Below are positions 45,170 to 56,165 of a DNA stretch of 64,000 bases, one piece after another. This stretch comes from Maniola hyperantus (Eukaryota > Arthropoda > Insecta > Lepidoptera > Nymphalidae): assembly GCF_902806685.2 (NCBI RefSeq), contig NC_048556.1:11928734-11992733 (forward strand), read 5' to 3'. The notes under the pieces were generated by a model. That model saw only the letters and a program-made list of their open reading frames with translations. It ran no database searches and was not told where the DNA came from. The first letter of the stretch is position 1. Every line of letters begins with the position of its first letter. The position numbers and the translations under genes were made by a program.

Positions 45170-45260
45170 ATTATATATCAACTTATCGCCGGCCCACTAC
45201 TGAACACAGGTCTCCTCTCTGAACGAGAAGGGTTTAGACCATAGGCCGCTATGCTGACCA
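45170..45260 (-). mobile_element. SINE fragment, reverse
   Basis: GCCGGCCCACTACTGAACAC, GGTCTCCTCTCTGAACGAGA and GGGTTTAGACCATAGG match the 3' half of the SINE family in reverse. Confidence 0.75.
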
Positions 45261-45461
45261 TGAAGGAAGAAGAACTTTTGCAAGAAGCAAGAACAAGAAA
45301 CTCTTCAATAGATTCTATGGATTGTGTTATATTTAACACATTCATATTTCATAGCTATTTGTCATTTGAGTTATCCAGAATCCTTCATATTGGTAATAGC
45401 ATTTTTCAGTATCGTTCAGTTTCAGTTCGCTAAATAAATAGTTTGAACGTATTACTTACTA

Positions 45462-45665
45462 GCTCATGCCCGCGACTTCATCAGCGTGGTGGTGGTACAC
45501 AAATTTCAAACCCCTATATTACAACCTAGGGGTAAATTTTCAAAAAACTTTAGCGAATGTCTACATCATAATAGCTATTTACATGCCAAATTTCAGTACG
45601 ATCCCTCCAGTAGTTTGAGCTGTGCGTTGATAGATCAGTCAGTCTGAAGTCAGCAACTGTTTTTT
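45462..45665 (-). mobile_element. Helitron-like fragment with CTAGT-type end
   Basis: Begins ACTAGCTCATGCCCGCGAC and contains CCAAATTTCAGTACGATCC and TGAGCTGTGCGTTGATAGAT, as in 21816, 47930 and 55018. Confidence 0.7.
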
Positions 45666-45679
45666 AATTCCCTTATACA

Positions 45680-45683
<4 letters not shown>

Positions 45684-45714
<31 letters not shown>

Positions 45715-47019
45715 CTAAATAGATCTTTTCGGATTCTATTTAGGCAGCTTCTTCCCCTGACATAATGTCAGAGACCTTTTTTAGTTTTAGTTTTATCAGA
45801 CTGTACGAATTTCGCGACTGTTTGAAAGGAACAGAGCAGTTTAATTTGGACCCATGTTAATCGTCGTATTCTATAATACTGGACAACATTGTGTCCTTGT
45901 CACCCTGTTCTGTTCCTCTTAATAGCTATTCCTGCTATTTTAGAGCAAAATAGCAGGAATAAGCTCCGACTTGCGTCGCACTCCAGAATGGCGGGGACGG
46001 AGTCCCTACACAGTTCCACCCTAATTTGTTGGTGGAAGTCCTCTCGGATTCGGCTGTGCTGTGGACAGTCGATGAGTAAGTGCAATATTGATTCATCGAC
46101 CGTTTCATCACAGACACAGCCAGGACCGTCTTTACACTTAAACCTGTGTAGGTACTCCGAAAACCCGCCATGTCCGCTGAATATTTGGACCAAAAGGGGT
46201 GTGAGCTTAATTTTCTTCAAAACTTTGTGTGCCCTTCCTACCGAAGGCAGGAAGGTTTTGGTCACGGACGCTGTCACACCCTCCCTGTAACGCTCAGACC
46301 ATTTCATGACAGTGTCCTCCCTTATGCATCTCTTTATATATGAAATTGGACAACTGTCATAAGCCGGCCTGGTCTTGAGCTTTGTGACAGCCTCCCTGGC
46401 CAAGAAGTCAGCCCTTTCATTCCCGGCCACCCCTACATGAGCTCGCACCCAGAAGAGGCTGACCCTCTTATTCTTTGCCCTAAGAAGAGCTAAATTTCTT
46501 CTTATTTCAAATGCCAAGGGGTGGAAGGTTCCGTTGCTCAGCATTTCTAAGGAGGACCTGGAGTCACTGAGGATATTCACAGAGCTGTCCTTGGCTTTTA
46601 AAGCCACTTCTGTTGCTTTAAGGATTGCATACAACTCTGCCTGGAACACTGTGCAGTAAGGCTCGAGACGAAACTTCCTACTCAGAGTTTCCTCTCCATC
46701 CCTCCAGCACGAGAGAGCTGCACCCACTCCGGCGTCCATTTTACTGCCGTCTGTGAATATCCTCAGACCGGTCATGTCATAGTCTGCGATAGTGGCCTCC
46801 TCCATGTCCTCTAAGCATTGGAACCCCACAACAGCCTCCTCTGAGGGATGCGGGGCGTTCAGGAAACATACTCTCTCTTCGACCTCCCTGCCGTTCAGTA
46901 TGGGCTGTGGTCGGCCCCTTTTGGCCTCGTAAAGCTGAGCCGCCTCTTGTATACGTAAATCAAGTGGTATGAGACCGGCCAGCAGAAGTGCTGCGTTCAG
47001 TGACACGATTCGGTACGAT
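45684..47019 (-). mobile_element. 5'-truncated LINE with RNase H, poly(A) and 11-bp TSD
   Basis: TTATACAAGTT occurs at 45673-45683 and 47020-47030. A run of about 30 T (poly(A) on the element strand) adjoins the first. The element strand carries an open frame (ending at 45900) with YRIVSLNAALLLAGLIPLDL, RNase H motifs FTDGSKMDAGVGAALSC, QAELYAILKA, ILSDSRSSL and VGVAGNERAD, and a C-terminal CVCDE...H...C knuckle. This is the C-terminal third of an R1/I-superfamily polyprotein; endonuclease and reverse transcriptase are missing. Confidence 0.9.
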
Positions 47020-47039
47020 TTATACAAGTTATACAAGTT

Positions 47040-47165
47040 GGCCCTTGATTGCGATCTCACCTGGTGGTAAGTGATGAAAGATGATGCAGTCTAGGATGGT
47101 AGCGGACTAGCTTGGAAGGGGTATGGCAGTTTTGTTACACCCATCCCCTTATATCTTATCTGGTA
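47040..47165 (+). repeat. Interspersed repeat (GCGATCTCACCTGGTGGTAAG)
   Basis: Contains GCGATCTCACCTGGTGGTAA and AGATGATGCAGTCTAGGATG. A short reverse copy lies at 47860-47885. Class not determined. Confidence 0.55.
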
Positions 47166-47167
47166 CA

Positions 47168-47490
47168 TACGCTGTGATAGCCTAGTGGCTAGGACGTCCG
47201 CCTTCTAGTCGGAGGTCGGGGGTTCGATCCCGGGCACGCACCTCTAACTTTTCGGAGTTATGTGCGTTTTTAAGTAATAAAATATCAGTTGCTTTAACGG
47301 TGAAGGAAAACATGTGAGGAAATCTGCATGCCTGAGAGTTCTCCATAATGTTCTCAAAGGTATGTGAAATCTACCAATCCGCACTTGGCCAGCGTGGTAG
47401 ACTATGGCCAAAACCCCTTCTCACTGTGAGAGGAGACCCGTGCTCTGTAGTGAGCCGGCGATGGGTTGATTATGATGATGATCCCCTTAT
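47168..47490 (+). mobile_element. tRNA-derived SINE, the most complete copy
   Basis: A box GTGATAGCCTAGTGGCTAGG, B box GGGGGTTCGATCCC, body GGCCAGCGTGGTAGACTATG and GAGGAGACCCGTGCTC, tail TTGATTATGATGATGATC. Useful as reference for the other copies. Confidence 0.93.
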
Positions 47491-47929
47491 CGGCTAAAAA
47501 CTAAAACCTGTGAGGGATTAAGTAAGCGCCATTTAATCTAACCACATCGATTCATTATATAATTAATGTCATTCCACGCTCATTCACTAACCCCTAGTTG
47601 TACTGCGGAGAGGGTCGGGGGTAGAGGGATATTTATCGCTATATTTGTGACAAAATGGCTATTAGGAGGCCGTGGCCGCGATTTTATTGGCCTGATTTAT
47701 TGGCTGCATGCCGGCACGCTGCCGCTGCGCAGCTGATTTACTGCGGGGGTGTTTTAAAGTGTTTCAAACGCGGGTATGGGACAGTTTTTAGTTTTTCGTT
47801 AAGGGGTTGAATAGTTATGTTTGACTGGCTTGTTTCCACGACTTCTCTAACCATCAGGTGAGATCGCAGTCAAGGGCCAACTTGTAATGGAATAAATAAC
47901 ACTTTGTTCGCGTGGATTTATATTTAACT
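47491..47929. other. GC-richer interval, no gene resolved
   Basis: A GC-rich patch (about 47640-47780) stands out from the AT-rich surroundings and could be a promoter or first exon, but no start codon with a credible frame was found. Low confidence. Confidence 0.3.
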
Positions 47930-48270
47930 TAGCTTATGCCCGCGACTTCATCCGCGTGAACTGCACAAATTTCAAACCTCTGTTTTACTGCGTTACTTAG
48001 GCACTCATCCGATCTGAGTCCGTTAAAATACGTTCCGAAGCAATCATAGAACTATTTGAACTATCAGCTTATGACATAAATGACGTAGATTTTTTTATAT
48101 TCGTATTTTCGTTAGGCTCTTAGGGGGTTGAATTTTCAAAAATCCTCTCTTAGTGGATGTTAAATAACTATCTGCATGCCAAATTTCAGCCCGATCCGTC
48201 CAGTAGTTTGAGCTTTGCGTTGATAAATCAGTCAGACAGTCAGTCACCTTTTTTCTTTTATACACTACTA
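47930..48270 (-). mobile_element. Helitron-like fragment, reverse
   Basis: Starts with TAGCTTATGCCCGCGACTT and contains CAAATTTCAGCCCGATCC, GAGCTTTGCGTTGATAAATC and a GTCAGACAGTCAGTCACC stretch. A foreign ~90-bp segment interrupts it near 48020-48110. Confidence 0.65.
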
Positions 48271-48965
48271 CTAAGAAAACACTTTCCAAGTTATTCTCAC
48301 ACGAAAGTTCCATATCTCATTATTATTATTTAACTTACAGTAATTCAAAACGTGTGTGAGGCGAAAGTGTCGTTTTAAGTTATTTATTTAATTCTTTTCT
48401 GAATTGCTCATTATAACTACGGGAATGTACTTAATGGTTAGTTATGAGAATATTAAAATACGATTAAGCGTGACCATTAGTATTCTCAGGGTTCAGTACA
48501 GTGGTACCGAACCAGTGGCACCGATTCTAAGCACAACCTAATTTTAGAGTATTTGCACCCTCTTCTTACTATTGTAATATGAAAAGGAAGGTAAATTAAA
48601 ACTACCTGACTATTAAAAAACATTCTATTCTATTCTATTCATAATTAAAACTGATTGAAATATGCTTTAATACGTCTTTCCACCATATATTATATGCCTT
48701 CAGCGCATCCTTAGCTATTTAGGACATAAACCGCCCATCGTCGCAGAAATGAAAGCTCCGAGAAGCTGATCATGGTTGAGAGCATGGAAAGCAAGAAACC
48801 ACGAGGATGTTCTACTCGGTGGGTGGTGAGAGCAACTGAAGGAAGCTGGAGCGCTCAACTTTTACGATGCTGTGCCACAAGTGATACAAGTGGCTAAAGT
48901 CAGGACATTATTTACCGCAAAGTGTCGATTCACCGGAGCTCGGAGGTGAATATCCGCCTCATTTA

Positions 48966-49386
48966 AAAAAACCGGCCAAGTGCGAGTCAGGCTCGCGCAA
49001 TGAGGGTTCCGTACTACAGTCGTATTTTTTCGACATTTTGCACAATAATTCAAAAACTATGATGCATAAAAATAAATAAAAATCTGTTTTAGAATGTACA
49101 GGTGAAGACCTTTCATATGATACCCCACTTGATATAGTCACTCACTTCGAAAGTTGAAAATACTAATTATTAGTTCATGACCACAATTTAATTTTTTTTT
49201 GTGTGATCTAACCCTAAATTCACGGTTTTCAGATTTTTCCCCAAATATCAGCTATAAGATCTACCTACCTGCCAAATTTCATGATTCTAGGTCAACGGGA
49301 AGTACCCTGTAGGTTTCTTGACAGACAGACAACAAAGTGATCCTATAAGGGTTCCTTTTTTCCTTTTGAGGTACGGAACCCTAAAA
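48966..49386. repeat. Lepidopteran interspersed repeat (GGCCAAGTGCGAGTC...)
   Basis: Starts ACCGGCCAAGTGCGAGTCAG, contains GAGGGTTCCGTACTACAG and ends GAGGTACGGAACCCTAAAAA. I recognise these blocks as a frequent repeat of moth and butterfly genomes, but not its class. Confidence 0.65.
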
Positions 49387-49754
49387 AGTGAAGTAATATC
49401 TTTCTTAGTGCTGCAACTATCGACCACCACGTATGGATGTGGTCGGCGATGGCTGCAGCCCACTAAATAGTGTCGAAAAGCCTTTGATGTCCCCTTTGTA
49501 ACTCAATGTAAGTAGTAAATTAGCGGACCCGTCGTACATCTCCACACAAGTAGACACTAAACACCTAGCACCAACTTGCTCAGCGCCGCGCCGTGGTCGC
49601 AGCGCGGGGAACGCCAGGGGCCTGAGTGCAGCTTGCTTTATCACATTACTCAATTTTCACCTTCGTCAAATAGCCCATACTTTATTAGTAGGATAACCAC
49701 CTTTTAGAAATACAGAATTGGGACATAGATGAGGGTTTCTGAAAGTTTTTCGAA

Positions 49755-49926
49755 AAGAAAATGTACGGGCAATCCCGTGGGAACGCTTTGATTTGCCGGG
49801 ATAAAAAGTAGCCTATGCCACTCTCCAGGTCTTTATCTATACCCATGCAAAAAATCACGTGACGTGTTTGAAAGAACAAACCAATAAACCAACAAACAAA
49901 CACACTTTCGCATTTATAATAAGGGT
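49755..49926 (-). mobile_element. Helitron-like fragment, reverse
   Basis: AGCCTATGCCACTCTCCAGG, ACTATACCCATGCAAAAAAT and ACACTTTCGCATTTATAAT mark the reverse of the 7884 and 40183 family. Confidence 0.75.
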
Positions 49927-49994
49927 ACTGAGGTACTGATATAATAGGCTACTTGACTCTTTTTTTAAGTTGGTCTTAAATGGTTAATATTTGT

Positions 49995-50174
49995 TGTTGA
50001 ACTGTATTATGGCAACTCAGAATTTCTAAGTCAGTCGTTGTCTGTGGTCTGCACTAAGTGCAACCATGCTTTTGTCGTGTATCCTAATTATTAATAGAAA
50101 TAGAAATTAAAGTGTCTTTAATATAGAAGGCTGAAGTTTTACTGGCTACAAGAATCCTCCAAGTACACCTATCA
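49995..50174 (+). repeat. Copia 5' LTR
   Basis: Starts TGTTGAACTGTATTATGG and ends CACCTATCA. Matches 54342-54521 without a difference that I could see. Confidence 0.95.
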
Positions 50175-50192
50175 TGGTTATGGACCCAGGTC
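50175..50192 (+). promoter_or_regulatory. Copia primer-binding site (half initiator tRNA-Met)
   Basis: TGGTTATGGACCCAGG directly after the LTR resembles the complement of the anticodon arm of initiator tRNA-Met with one mismatch. Copia elements are known to use this half-tRNA primer. Confidence 0.75.
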
Positions 50193-50243
50193 ACGCCAGA
50201 AGAAATTAAAAAAAAAGAAAAGAAAAGAACGCCACGCCGCGAA

Positions 50244-51569
50244 ATGGAGGAACACGACAAAAAGAACAAGTATGGCGTCACGCCATTTGCCGGCTCAAAT
50301 TATAGTAACTGGTTGTTTAGAATAAAGATTGTATTGCAAGCGCAAAATCTATACAGTTACGTATTTTCGTCAGAATCAGAAGAAAAGCCGGATTCTACGA
50401 AGGAAGGAAAATGCATGGACATTCTGGTCCAATGCATTAGTGATACTCATTTGGAAATAATCAAGGAGTGTAAAACGTCAAAAGAATTATTGAAGAAACT
50501 TGATGATACTTTTGCAAGGAAAGGTATAGCGTCACAGTTAATTACAAGAAAAAGATTGTTAACCCAGAAATATGATGGAGTGGAAGGTCTTGAAAACTAT
50601 TTCATTGTTTTTGAAAAACTGGTAAGAGAATTAAAAGAATCGGGCGCTCAACCTAGTGAGAGTGAAGTCTGTTGCTACATGTTATTGGCTATGCCTCCGG
50701 CATTCCAATATGTAGTTACGGCGATAGAAACCTTAAATAGTTCAGATATTACGTTAGAATTTATTAAGAAAAGATTATTAGATGAAGAAATTAAAAGAAT
50801 AGGTTTTGGAACTCAAGAGGAGAGTGATGCATTTATATTGAATCAAAGAAAGAAACAGAATAATAATAAATTTAATAATTCGCCAAGCAGCAGCACCAGC
50901 AGTTTCCCATTTAACTGTTATAATTGCGGGAAGCGGGGCCACCGGAAGGCTCAATGCCGTTTTAGAAAAGCACAAGGCTCAGCTAATATTGTTCAGAAGG
51001 AAAGAGAAGATGAGGTTTCCTTTATGACATCTTCAGAAGCATTAGTAACACAGGGAAGTTCCAGAAAAATAGAGTTTATAGTTGATTCTGGGGCTACGGA
51101 TCATCTGGTTAACAAAAGAGAATATTTTAGTAGGATCGAGAAGTTAGAGACCCCTATTAAAATTAATATTGCCAAGGACGGTGAGGTGTTAAATGCATAT
51201 GAGTCAGGTGTTATTTATACAAAGGAGGTTAAATTGAAAAATGTGCTGTTTGTGCCAGACCTGCGGTGTAATCTGCTGTCAGTAAATAAAATTGAAAACT
51301 CCGGATTTGGGATAACCTTTGAAAATAATAGGTTGACTATTCACAAGAATAACAAAACAATACTAAAAGGTAATAAAATAAATAAGTTATACAGATTAAC
51401 CCTAAATTTGAAAGATGAAGAATTATGTGCACAGAAAGCTTATAGCATTTCAGAAACTCAGAATGATTGGCATAGAAAACTTGGACATGCTTCAAAAGGA
51501 AAGTTAGAAAAATTGAAGTCTAGAAAACTAATATCTTTTGAAAACTCAAATAAAGAAATAATTATGTGA
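50244..51569 (+). CDS. Copia gag, protease and pre-integrase
   Basis: A 441-aa frame: N-terminal DUF4219/UBN2-type gag (FAGSNYSNWLFRI), zinc knuckle CYNCGKRGHRKAQC (~225), aspartic protease motif VDSGATDHLV (~279) and the gag-pre-integrase motif WHRKLGHAS (~409). It stops at 51567-51569, inside the region that should lead into integrase, because of a frame change. The following part of the polyprotein is in the next frame. Confidence 0.93.
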   Translation: MEEHDKKNKYGVTPFAGSNYSNWLFRIKIVLQAQNLYSYVFSSESEEKPDSTKEGKCMDILVQCISDTHLEIIKECKTSKELLKKLDDTFARKGIASQLITRKRLLTQKYDGVEGLENYFIVFEKLVRELKESGAQPSESEVCCYMLLAMPPAFQYVVTAIETLNSSDITLEFIKKRLLDEEIKRIGFGTQEESDAFILNQRKKQNNNKFNNSPSSSTSSFPFNCYNCGKRGHRKAQCRFRKAQGSANIVQKEREDEVSFMTSSEALVTQGSSRKIEFIVDSGATDHLVNKREYFSRIEKLETPIKINIAKDGEVLNAYESGVIYTKEVKLKNVLFVPDLRCNLLSVNKIENSGFGITFENNRLTIHKNNKTILKGNKINKLYRLTLNLKDEELCAQKAYSISETQNDWHRKLGHASKGKLEKLKSRKLISFENSNKEIIM

Positions 51570-54075
51570 ACCTTGTTTAAAGGGAAGACAGACTAGATTG
51601 CCATTTGCAGAATATAATTACAAAAGTAAGAGAATTTTAGAAGTTATTCATTCGGATTTGTGCGGTCCAATTAATCCAGCGACATATGGTAACAAGAAAT
51701 ATATTTTAAGTTTTGTTGATGATTACAGCCATTTTACAACAGTCTATTTGTTAGAAAGCAAAACGGAGGTGCTACAGTGTTTCAAGAAATATGTAAATTT
51801 GGTAGAAACCCAATTTGATAAGAAAATATCTAGATTTCGGTGCGATAATGGGAAGGAATATGACAACATAGAATTTAAAAGCTATTGCGAAGAAAAGGGA
51901 ATAAAAATTGAATTTACAATAAGCTACACACCCCAGCAAAACGGGAAGTCAGAAAGATTCAACAGAACTGTTGTAGAAAAGGCAAGAACTTTATTAGCCG
52001 ACACAAGTTTGGAAAAACAATTATGGGGAGAAGCGGTATACAGTGCTACCTACATAATTAACAGAATTCCAACCAGCAGAGGTGTCATACCTGCTGAGAT
52101 TTGGTATGGTAGAAGTCCAGATTATTCTAAAATAAAAGCCTTTGGTACTGAGGCATATGTACATATTGGCAAGGAGCACAGAAATGGAAAGTTTGATGTG
52201 AAATCAAAGAAGTATTACATGGTTGGCTACTGTGATAATGGATATAGACTCTGGGATTCCGAGCTGAAGAAAATTATTAGAAGTAGAGATGTAATATTTA
52301 ATGAAAAACCAAGAAGTAACATGGAAACTTTTACATACATAGAAGAAGATGACTTACCATCAAACTTGCCATTGCCTTGTAGAGAAAAGAGCCAGCAAGA
52401 TCAATCAATAAGTAGTACTGAGGAAAAAAGTACAGGAAAGACATCTACCGAACCTTATCAAGAAATAAATGATACAGAAAGGGAACAGAGACAAAGAAAA
52501 AGACCAGTATGGTTAGAAGACTATGAGACATTCCATGCTGCATACATTTCTCAAGAATTTATAAATGATGAACCAAGGACATTACAAGAAGCAGTGGAAA
52601 GCGTAGAAAGTGACAGATGGAAAGAAGCAATGGATAGCGAATTGCAGTCACATGAGAAACATCAAACATGGACTATGGTAGAAAGACCAAAGGATAAGGA
52701 AGTCATAGAAAGTCGATGGGTATTTCGAAAGAAATCAGATAATAACTACAAAGCCAGGTTAGTGGCAAAAGGTTTCCAGACTTCACAATATGAAGAAACA
52801 TATGCTCCTGTTGGAAGACTCACAACGTTAAGGTCATTGCTTGTAATTGCAAATCATGACAATCTAAAGATAGAACAGTTGGATGTGAAAACTGCTTTTC
52901 TCCATGGCATACTTAAGGAGGAGATATACATGAGTCTACCAGGTCAGCATAATAGTGAAAAAGTGTGCAAACTTAACAAGTCAATTTATGGCTTGAAGCA
53001 AAGCCCAAGGTGTTGGAATAAAGTATTCCACGAGTTTATGTGTGCAAACAACTTCAAGTGCTCAGATTATGATAGTTGTTTATACTTATTACAAAACGAA
53101 AATGGTGAGATAAGTGTGTATGTGTTTCTGTACGTGGATGACATTTTAATTATGAGTGCATGTGAAGAGAAAATTAAAGACCTTAAGTTTAAACTAGAAA
53201 AACAATTTGAAATGGTTAGTTTGGGTCAAGTTCATAAGTTTTTAGGGATAGAAATAGAAAGAGAGTTTTCTAAAGGTATGATTAAAATTCATCAGAAAAG
53301 TTATATAGAAAAAGTTCTTACAAAGTTTAACATGAAGGACTGTAAAAGTGTAGCTACTCCTTGTGAAGTTGGACTGAAACTAGAAAAACCAGAAAGTTAT
53401 ACTTGTACCCAGCCTTACCGTGAGTTAATTGGGTGTTTGATATATTTAGTTATTTGTACTAGGCCTGATTTGTCTTTTGCGGTGAGCTATTTTAGTAGGT
53501 ATCAGAACAATGCATCCGATAAACATTTTACCTACCTGAAAAGAGTTCTGAGATACTTAAAGCAGACGGCAAATTATGGATTAGTGTATAAGAATAAACC
53601 ATGTAAGAATGTAGCCGAGGGATATTGTGATTCTGACTGGGCAGCTGATGTTGATAGAAAATCAGTGTCAGGTTACTGTTTACTGTTATATGGAAATATT
53701 GTACAATGGTCTACTCAAAAACAGAAAACGGTCTCTCTTTCAACTGCCGAATCAGAATATATGGCTCTAAGTATGATAGCACGGGAATCAGTGTGGTTTA
53801 AAGGACTTTTGAATAATCTTGAAATTCAATGTGAAAGTATAATTATTTTTGAAGATAACCAGTCTTGTATCCACATAGCTAAAAATAGAGAAAATAGCAA
53901 AAGAGTAAAACACATTGATATAAAGCATCATTTTATTAGAAACTTAATAGAACAGAATGTTATTGTATTGGTGTATATTAACACTTCAGAACAAGTTGCA
54001 GATGTGTTGACTAAACCGCTGCACAAAAATCTTTTTAATTATTTTAGAACCTGTATGGGAATAGAAGAGTGTTAG
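51570..54075 (+). CDS. Copia pol: integrase, reverse transcriptase, RNase H
   Basis: Open frame in a different phase from the upstream ORF; its first ATG-independent methionine-free start is uncertain, and the 825-codon segment from 51598 is shown by reading frame alone. Integrase: HSDLCGPI, CDNGKEY (~83) and GKSERFNRT (~118). Reverse transcriptase: YKARLVAKGF and the catalytic YVDD (~512). RNase H: SDWAADVDRKSVSG and STAESEYMALS (~714). All catalytic residues are visible. The frame break upstream makes the polyprotein discontinuous, so this copy is probably not autonomous unless frameshifting occurs. Confidence 0.92.
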
Positions 54076-54330
54076 TAAATATTAATAGTTATTAGTATTA
54101 CTCAATTTAAAGAATAAATATCGTTTTATTTGTTTACATTATTGGTTGTTTTTTAGATTAAATTGTCAAAACTTAATTGTCAAAGAATATTTTTGTCAAA
54201 GATTAAAAAGTATAGAATAACAGAAGGATATAAAAAGTCATAGATTATGAAAGTTGTAAAAGTAAAGTTAGGTAAAAATGTCAGAAAACTAAGATAGTGT
54301 GTAGAAGTATGAGATTGAAGAAATTCAGGG

Positions 54331-54341
54331 TTGAGGAGGAG
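54331..54341 (+). promoter_or_regulatory. Copia polypurine tract
   Basis: The purine-rich TTGAGGAGGAG immediately precedes the 3' LTR, the expected position for plus-strand priming. Confidence 0.7.
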
Positions 54342-54521
54342 TGTTGAACTGTATTATGGCAACTCAGAATTTCTAAGTCAGTCGTTGTCTGTGGTCTGCA
54401 CTAAGTGCAACCATGCTTTTGTCGTGTATCCTAATTATTAATAGAAATAGAAATTAAAGTGTCTTTAATATAGAAGGCTGAAGTTTTACTGGCTACAAGA
54501 ATCCTCCAAGTACACCTATCA
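54342..54521 (+). repeat. Copia 3' LTR
   Basis: Same 180 bp as the 5' LTR, followed by the TTTGT target duplication. Confidence 0.95.
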
Positions 54522-55483
54522 TTTGTCCTATTATATCAAAAAAATTAACACTATATTTTTTTGCGCCCTAATAACCGTAAAACTTTAATTTAAAAATATA
54601 TTTTTCTTAGACAGGTGAAAACACTGGTCGGCCATGTTTGGCCGATAGATTATCTGTGCTCTGACGTCATGCATTTGTAAACAACAGCATAACCTCCCAA
54701 AGTTTAATAAACATGACTTCTATAGGTACTCGTTTACATGAAAAATATAGTAATTATCGTTATTGTATCATCCGAGAAAGTAAAAAATGCATCGATAAAG
54801 ACCACAGGAAAGTTGTGGATTAGAGTGCCCAGTGAAATAAATATACGTAACACGCGAAGACTTGCTTAAAGGGATCCTATATGACTAACGACTTCAACCC
54901 AAATTTATTTTTGCAAAGATCACTTTGTTGTAAGTCTTACTTAATAACTTATTCAATTTATAAAGAGAAAACGATATTTTTTTACGTTTACTATGAGTTT
55001 TTAGAAATATATAAAAACTAGCTTATGCACGTGACTTCGCCCGCGTGGACTTCATAAATTTCAAACCTCCATTTAACCCACTCAGGGGTGGAATTTCAAA
55101 AAATCCTTTCCTAGTGGATACGTTCTCTTTACCTACAAAGAACACACCCACCAAATTTCATGTATCTAGGACCAGCTGTTTAGGCTGTGCGTTGATATAT
55201 AAGTTAGTCAGGACTCTAAATTTTATATATATGGATACTAAGTTAGTCCCCGCGTGACATAGGGATGACATTTCTTTGTTTACATATTTAATGACGTCAC
55301 ATCATGGCTGACAGCGTTTTCTGCGTTTCAAATAAAAATAAAAACTGTATTTTTTTAAATTGGATTTATATATCCATCCTGCGTTTTTAATAATTGTGAT
55401 TGATATATTTCGTTGTCTTAAGCAAAATACTATAATAAATAATCATTTATTGGACGAAATTAGATATGAGTCAAGTAGCCTAT

Positions 55484-55894
55484 TTTACTGTTTACAAACC
55501 AAGGTATGCTCGGATCCCTGTATCCCTACCTACAACTCACAAGTTGAGGAAGCTTATAGTACAGAAGGGGACCGCGTGGTCACCATCATTGTGAGCAGTG
55601 TGTTATGGCGTGCCTGGTGACTGGTGACCGGTGACCGGTGACCGGTAGCCGTTAGGATGGGTTAATGCCCGTGATGCACGAGTGGGGCCAGCGTGATGTA
55701 TCGCCCCCAGACGCCGCGTAACTCACCAACTTATTACCTCAATGCGTCTTACACATTGGCTAAGCATCTACGCGTATTATTATATTACTGTTTGTACATT
55801 TATTTGTTTGCTATGTGAGAAATAAACCAAAATCCATGGTTAATGTTAACTTAATGATAAGTTTGCTTAAAATCGGTCAAGCAGAATTCGAATT
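55484..55894. other. Intergenic DNA with a 7-bp minisatellite
   Basis: At about 55616-55650 a heptamer GTGACCG (first unit GTGACTG, last GTAGCCG) is repeated about five times. No gene is evident; an 86-codon plus frame ending at 55620 starts inside the TIR element and is not credible. Confidence 0.5.
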
Positions 55895-56020
55895 CTAAAT
55901 CACGCTGATCCGTTGCGCTCCGCGCCACCTTCTTCAGGTCATCGGTCCAGCGCAGCGGGTTGGTGGTCGCCCTGCACTGCGATTCCCGTTACCTGGTCTC
56001 CACTCCAGCGTACTGATTCG
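55895..56020 (-). mobile_element. LINE (RTE-type) coding remnant
   Basis: The minus strand reads STLEWRPGNGNRSAGRPPTR then WTDDLKKVA, the conserved C-terminal region of RTE-like LINEs, as at 42455. Confidence 0.8.
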
Positions 56021-56025
56021 CTCAC

Positions 56026-56165
56026 TCAGCGTCTAACGCTGAATTTTTAAACCATTGGAGGTTTTCTACGAAAAATATTTTGATATCACTCCGTGAAGCA
56101 GCAATGTAGAACCAGCCAATGTCAAATAAGCTCGGTGACTATCATTCAGTGTTAGACAATGAGAT
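56026..56165. mobile_element. Probable MITE (CAGCGTCTAACGCTGAA / TTCAGTGTTAGACAATG)
   Basis: Imperfect inverted ends around a ~100-bp core. Related sequence in PPME1 intron 6 (about 30168-30205, CTCAGTGTCTAACACTGAAT). Confidence 0.5.

Larger units (their letters stand above)
49995..54521 (+). mobile_element. Copia (Ty1/copia) LTR retrotransposon
   Basis: Bounded by two 180-bp LTRs with TG...CA ends, a target duplication TTTGT (49990-49994 and 54522-54526) and the uninterrupted site seen in copy A near 15545. All pol domains in copia order (protease, integrase, reverse transcriptase, RNase H) are present. The LTRs appear identical by eye, so the insertion is young, but the coding region contains one frame break near 51563. 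Confidence 0.95.
49944..55483. mobile_element. TIR element copy B, split by Copia
   Basis: Ends are the 16-bp inverted repeat ATAGGCTACTTGACTC and GAGTCAAGTAGCCTAT. Without the Copia element and one 5-bp target duplication it is about 1.01 kb, matching copy A. No ORF of its own. Contains a SINE/Helitron-like fragment at about 55018-55230. Confidence 0.88.

Noticed and set aside
45900..47060. A 386-codon host gene with RNase H domain
   Set aside because: It lies inside a truncated LINE bounded by a poly(A) tail and an 11-bp target duplication; the first ~14 codons belong to the flank.
7331..47490. tRNA genes at B-box-like GGTTCGATCCC sites
   Set aside because: They do not fold as complete tRNAs and are followed by the same SINE body and ATG tail each time.
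47570..47830. First exon or promoter of the MICU gene
   Set aside because: GC-rich but no start codon, targeting-peptide-like frame or donor in phase with 43148 was found.
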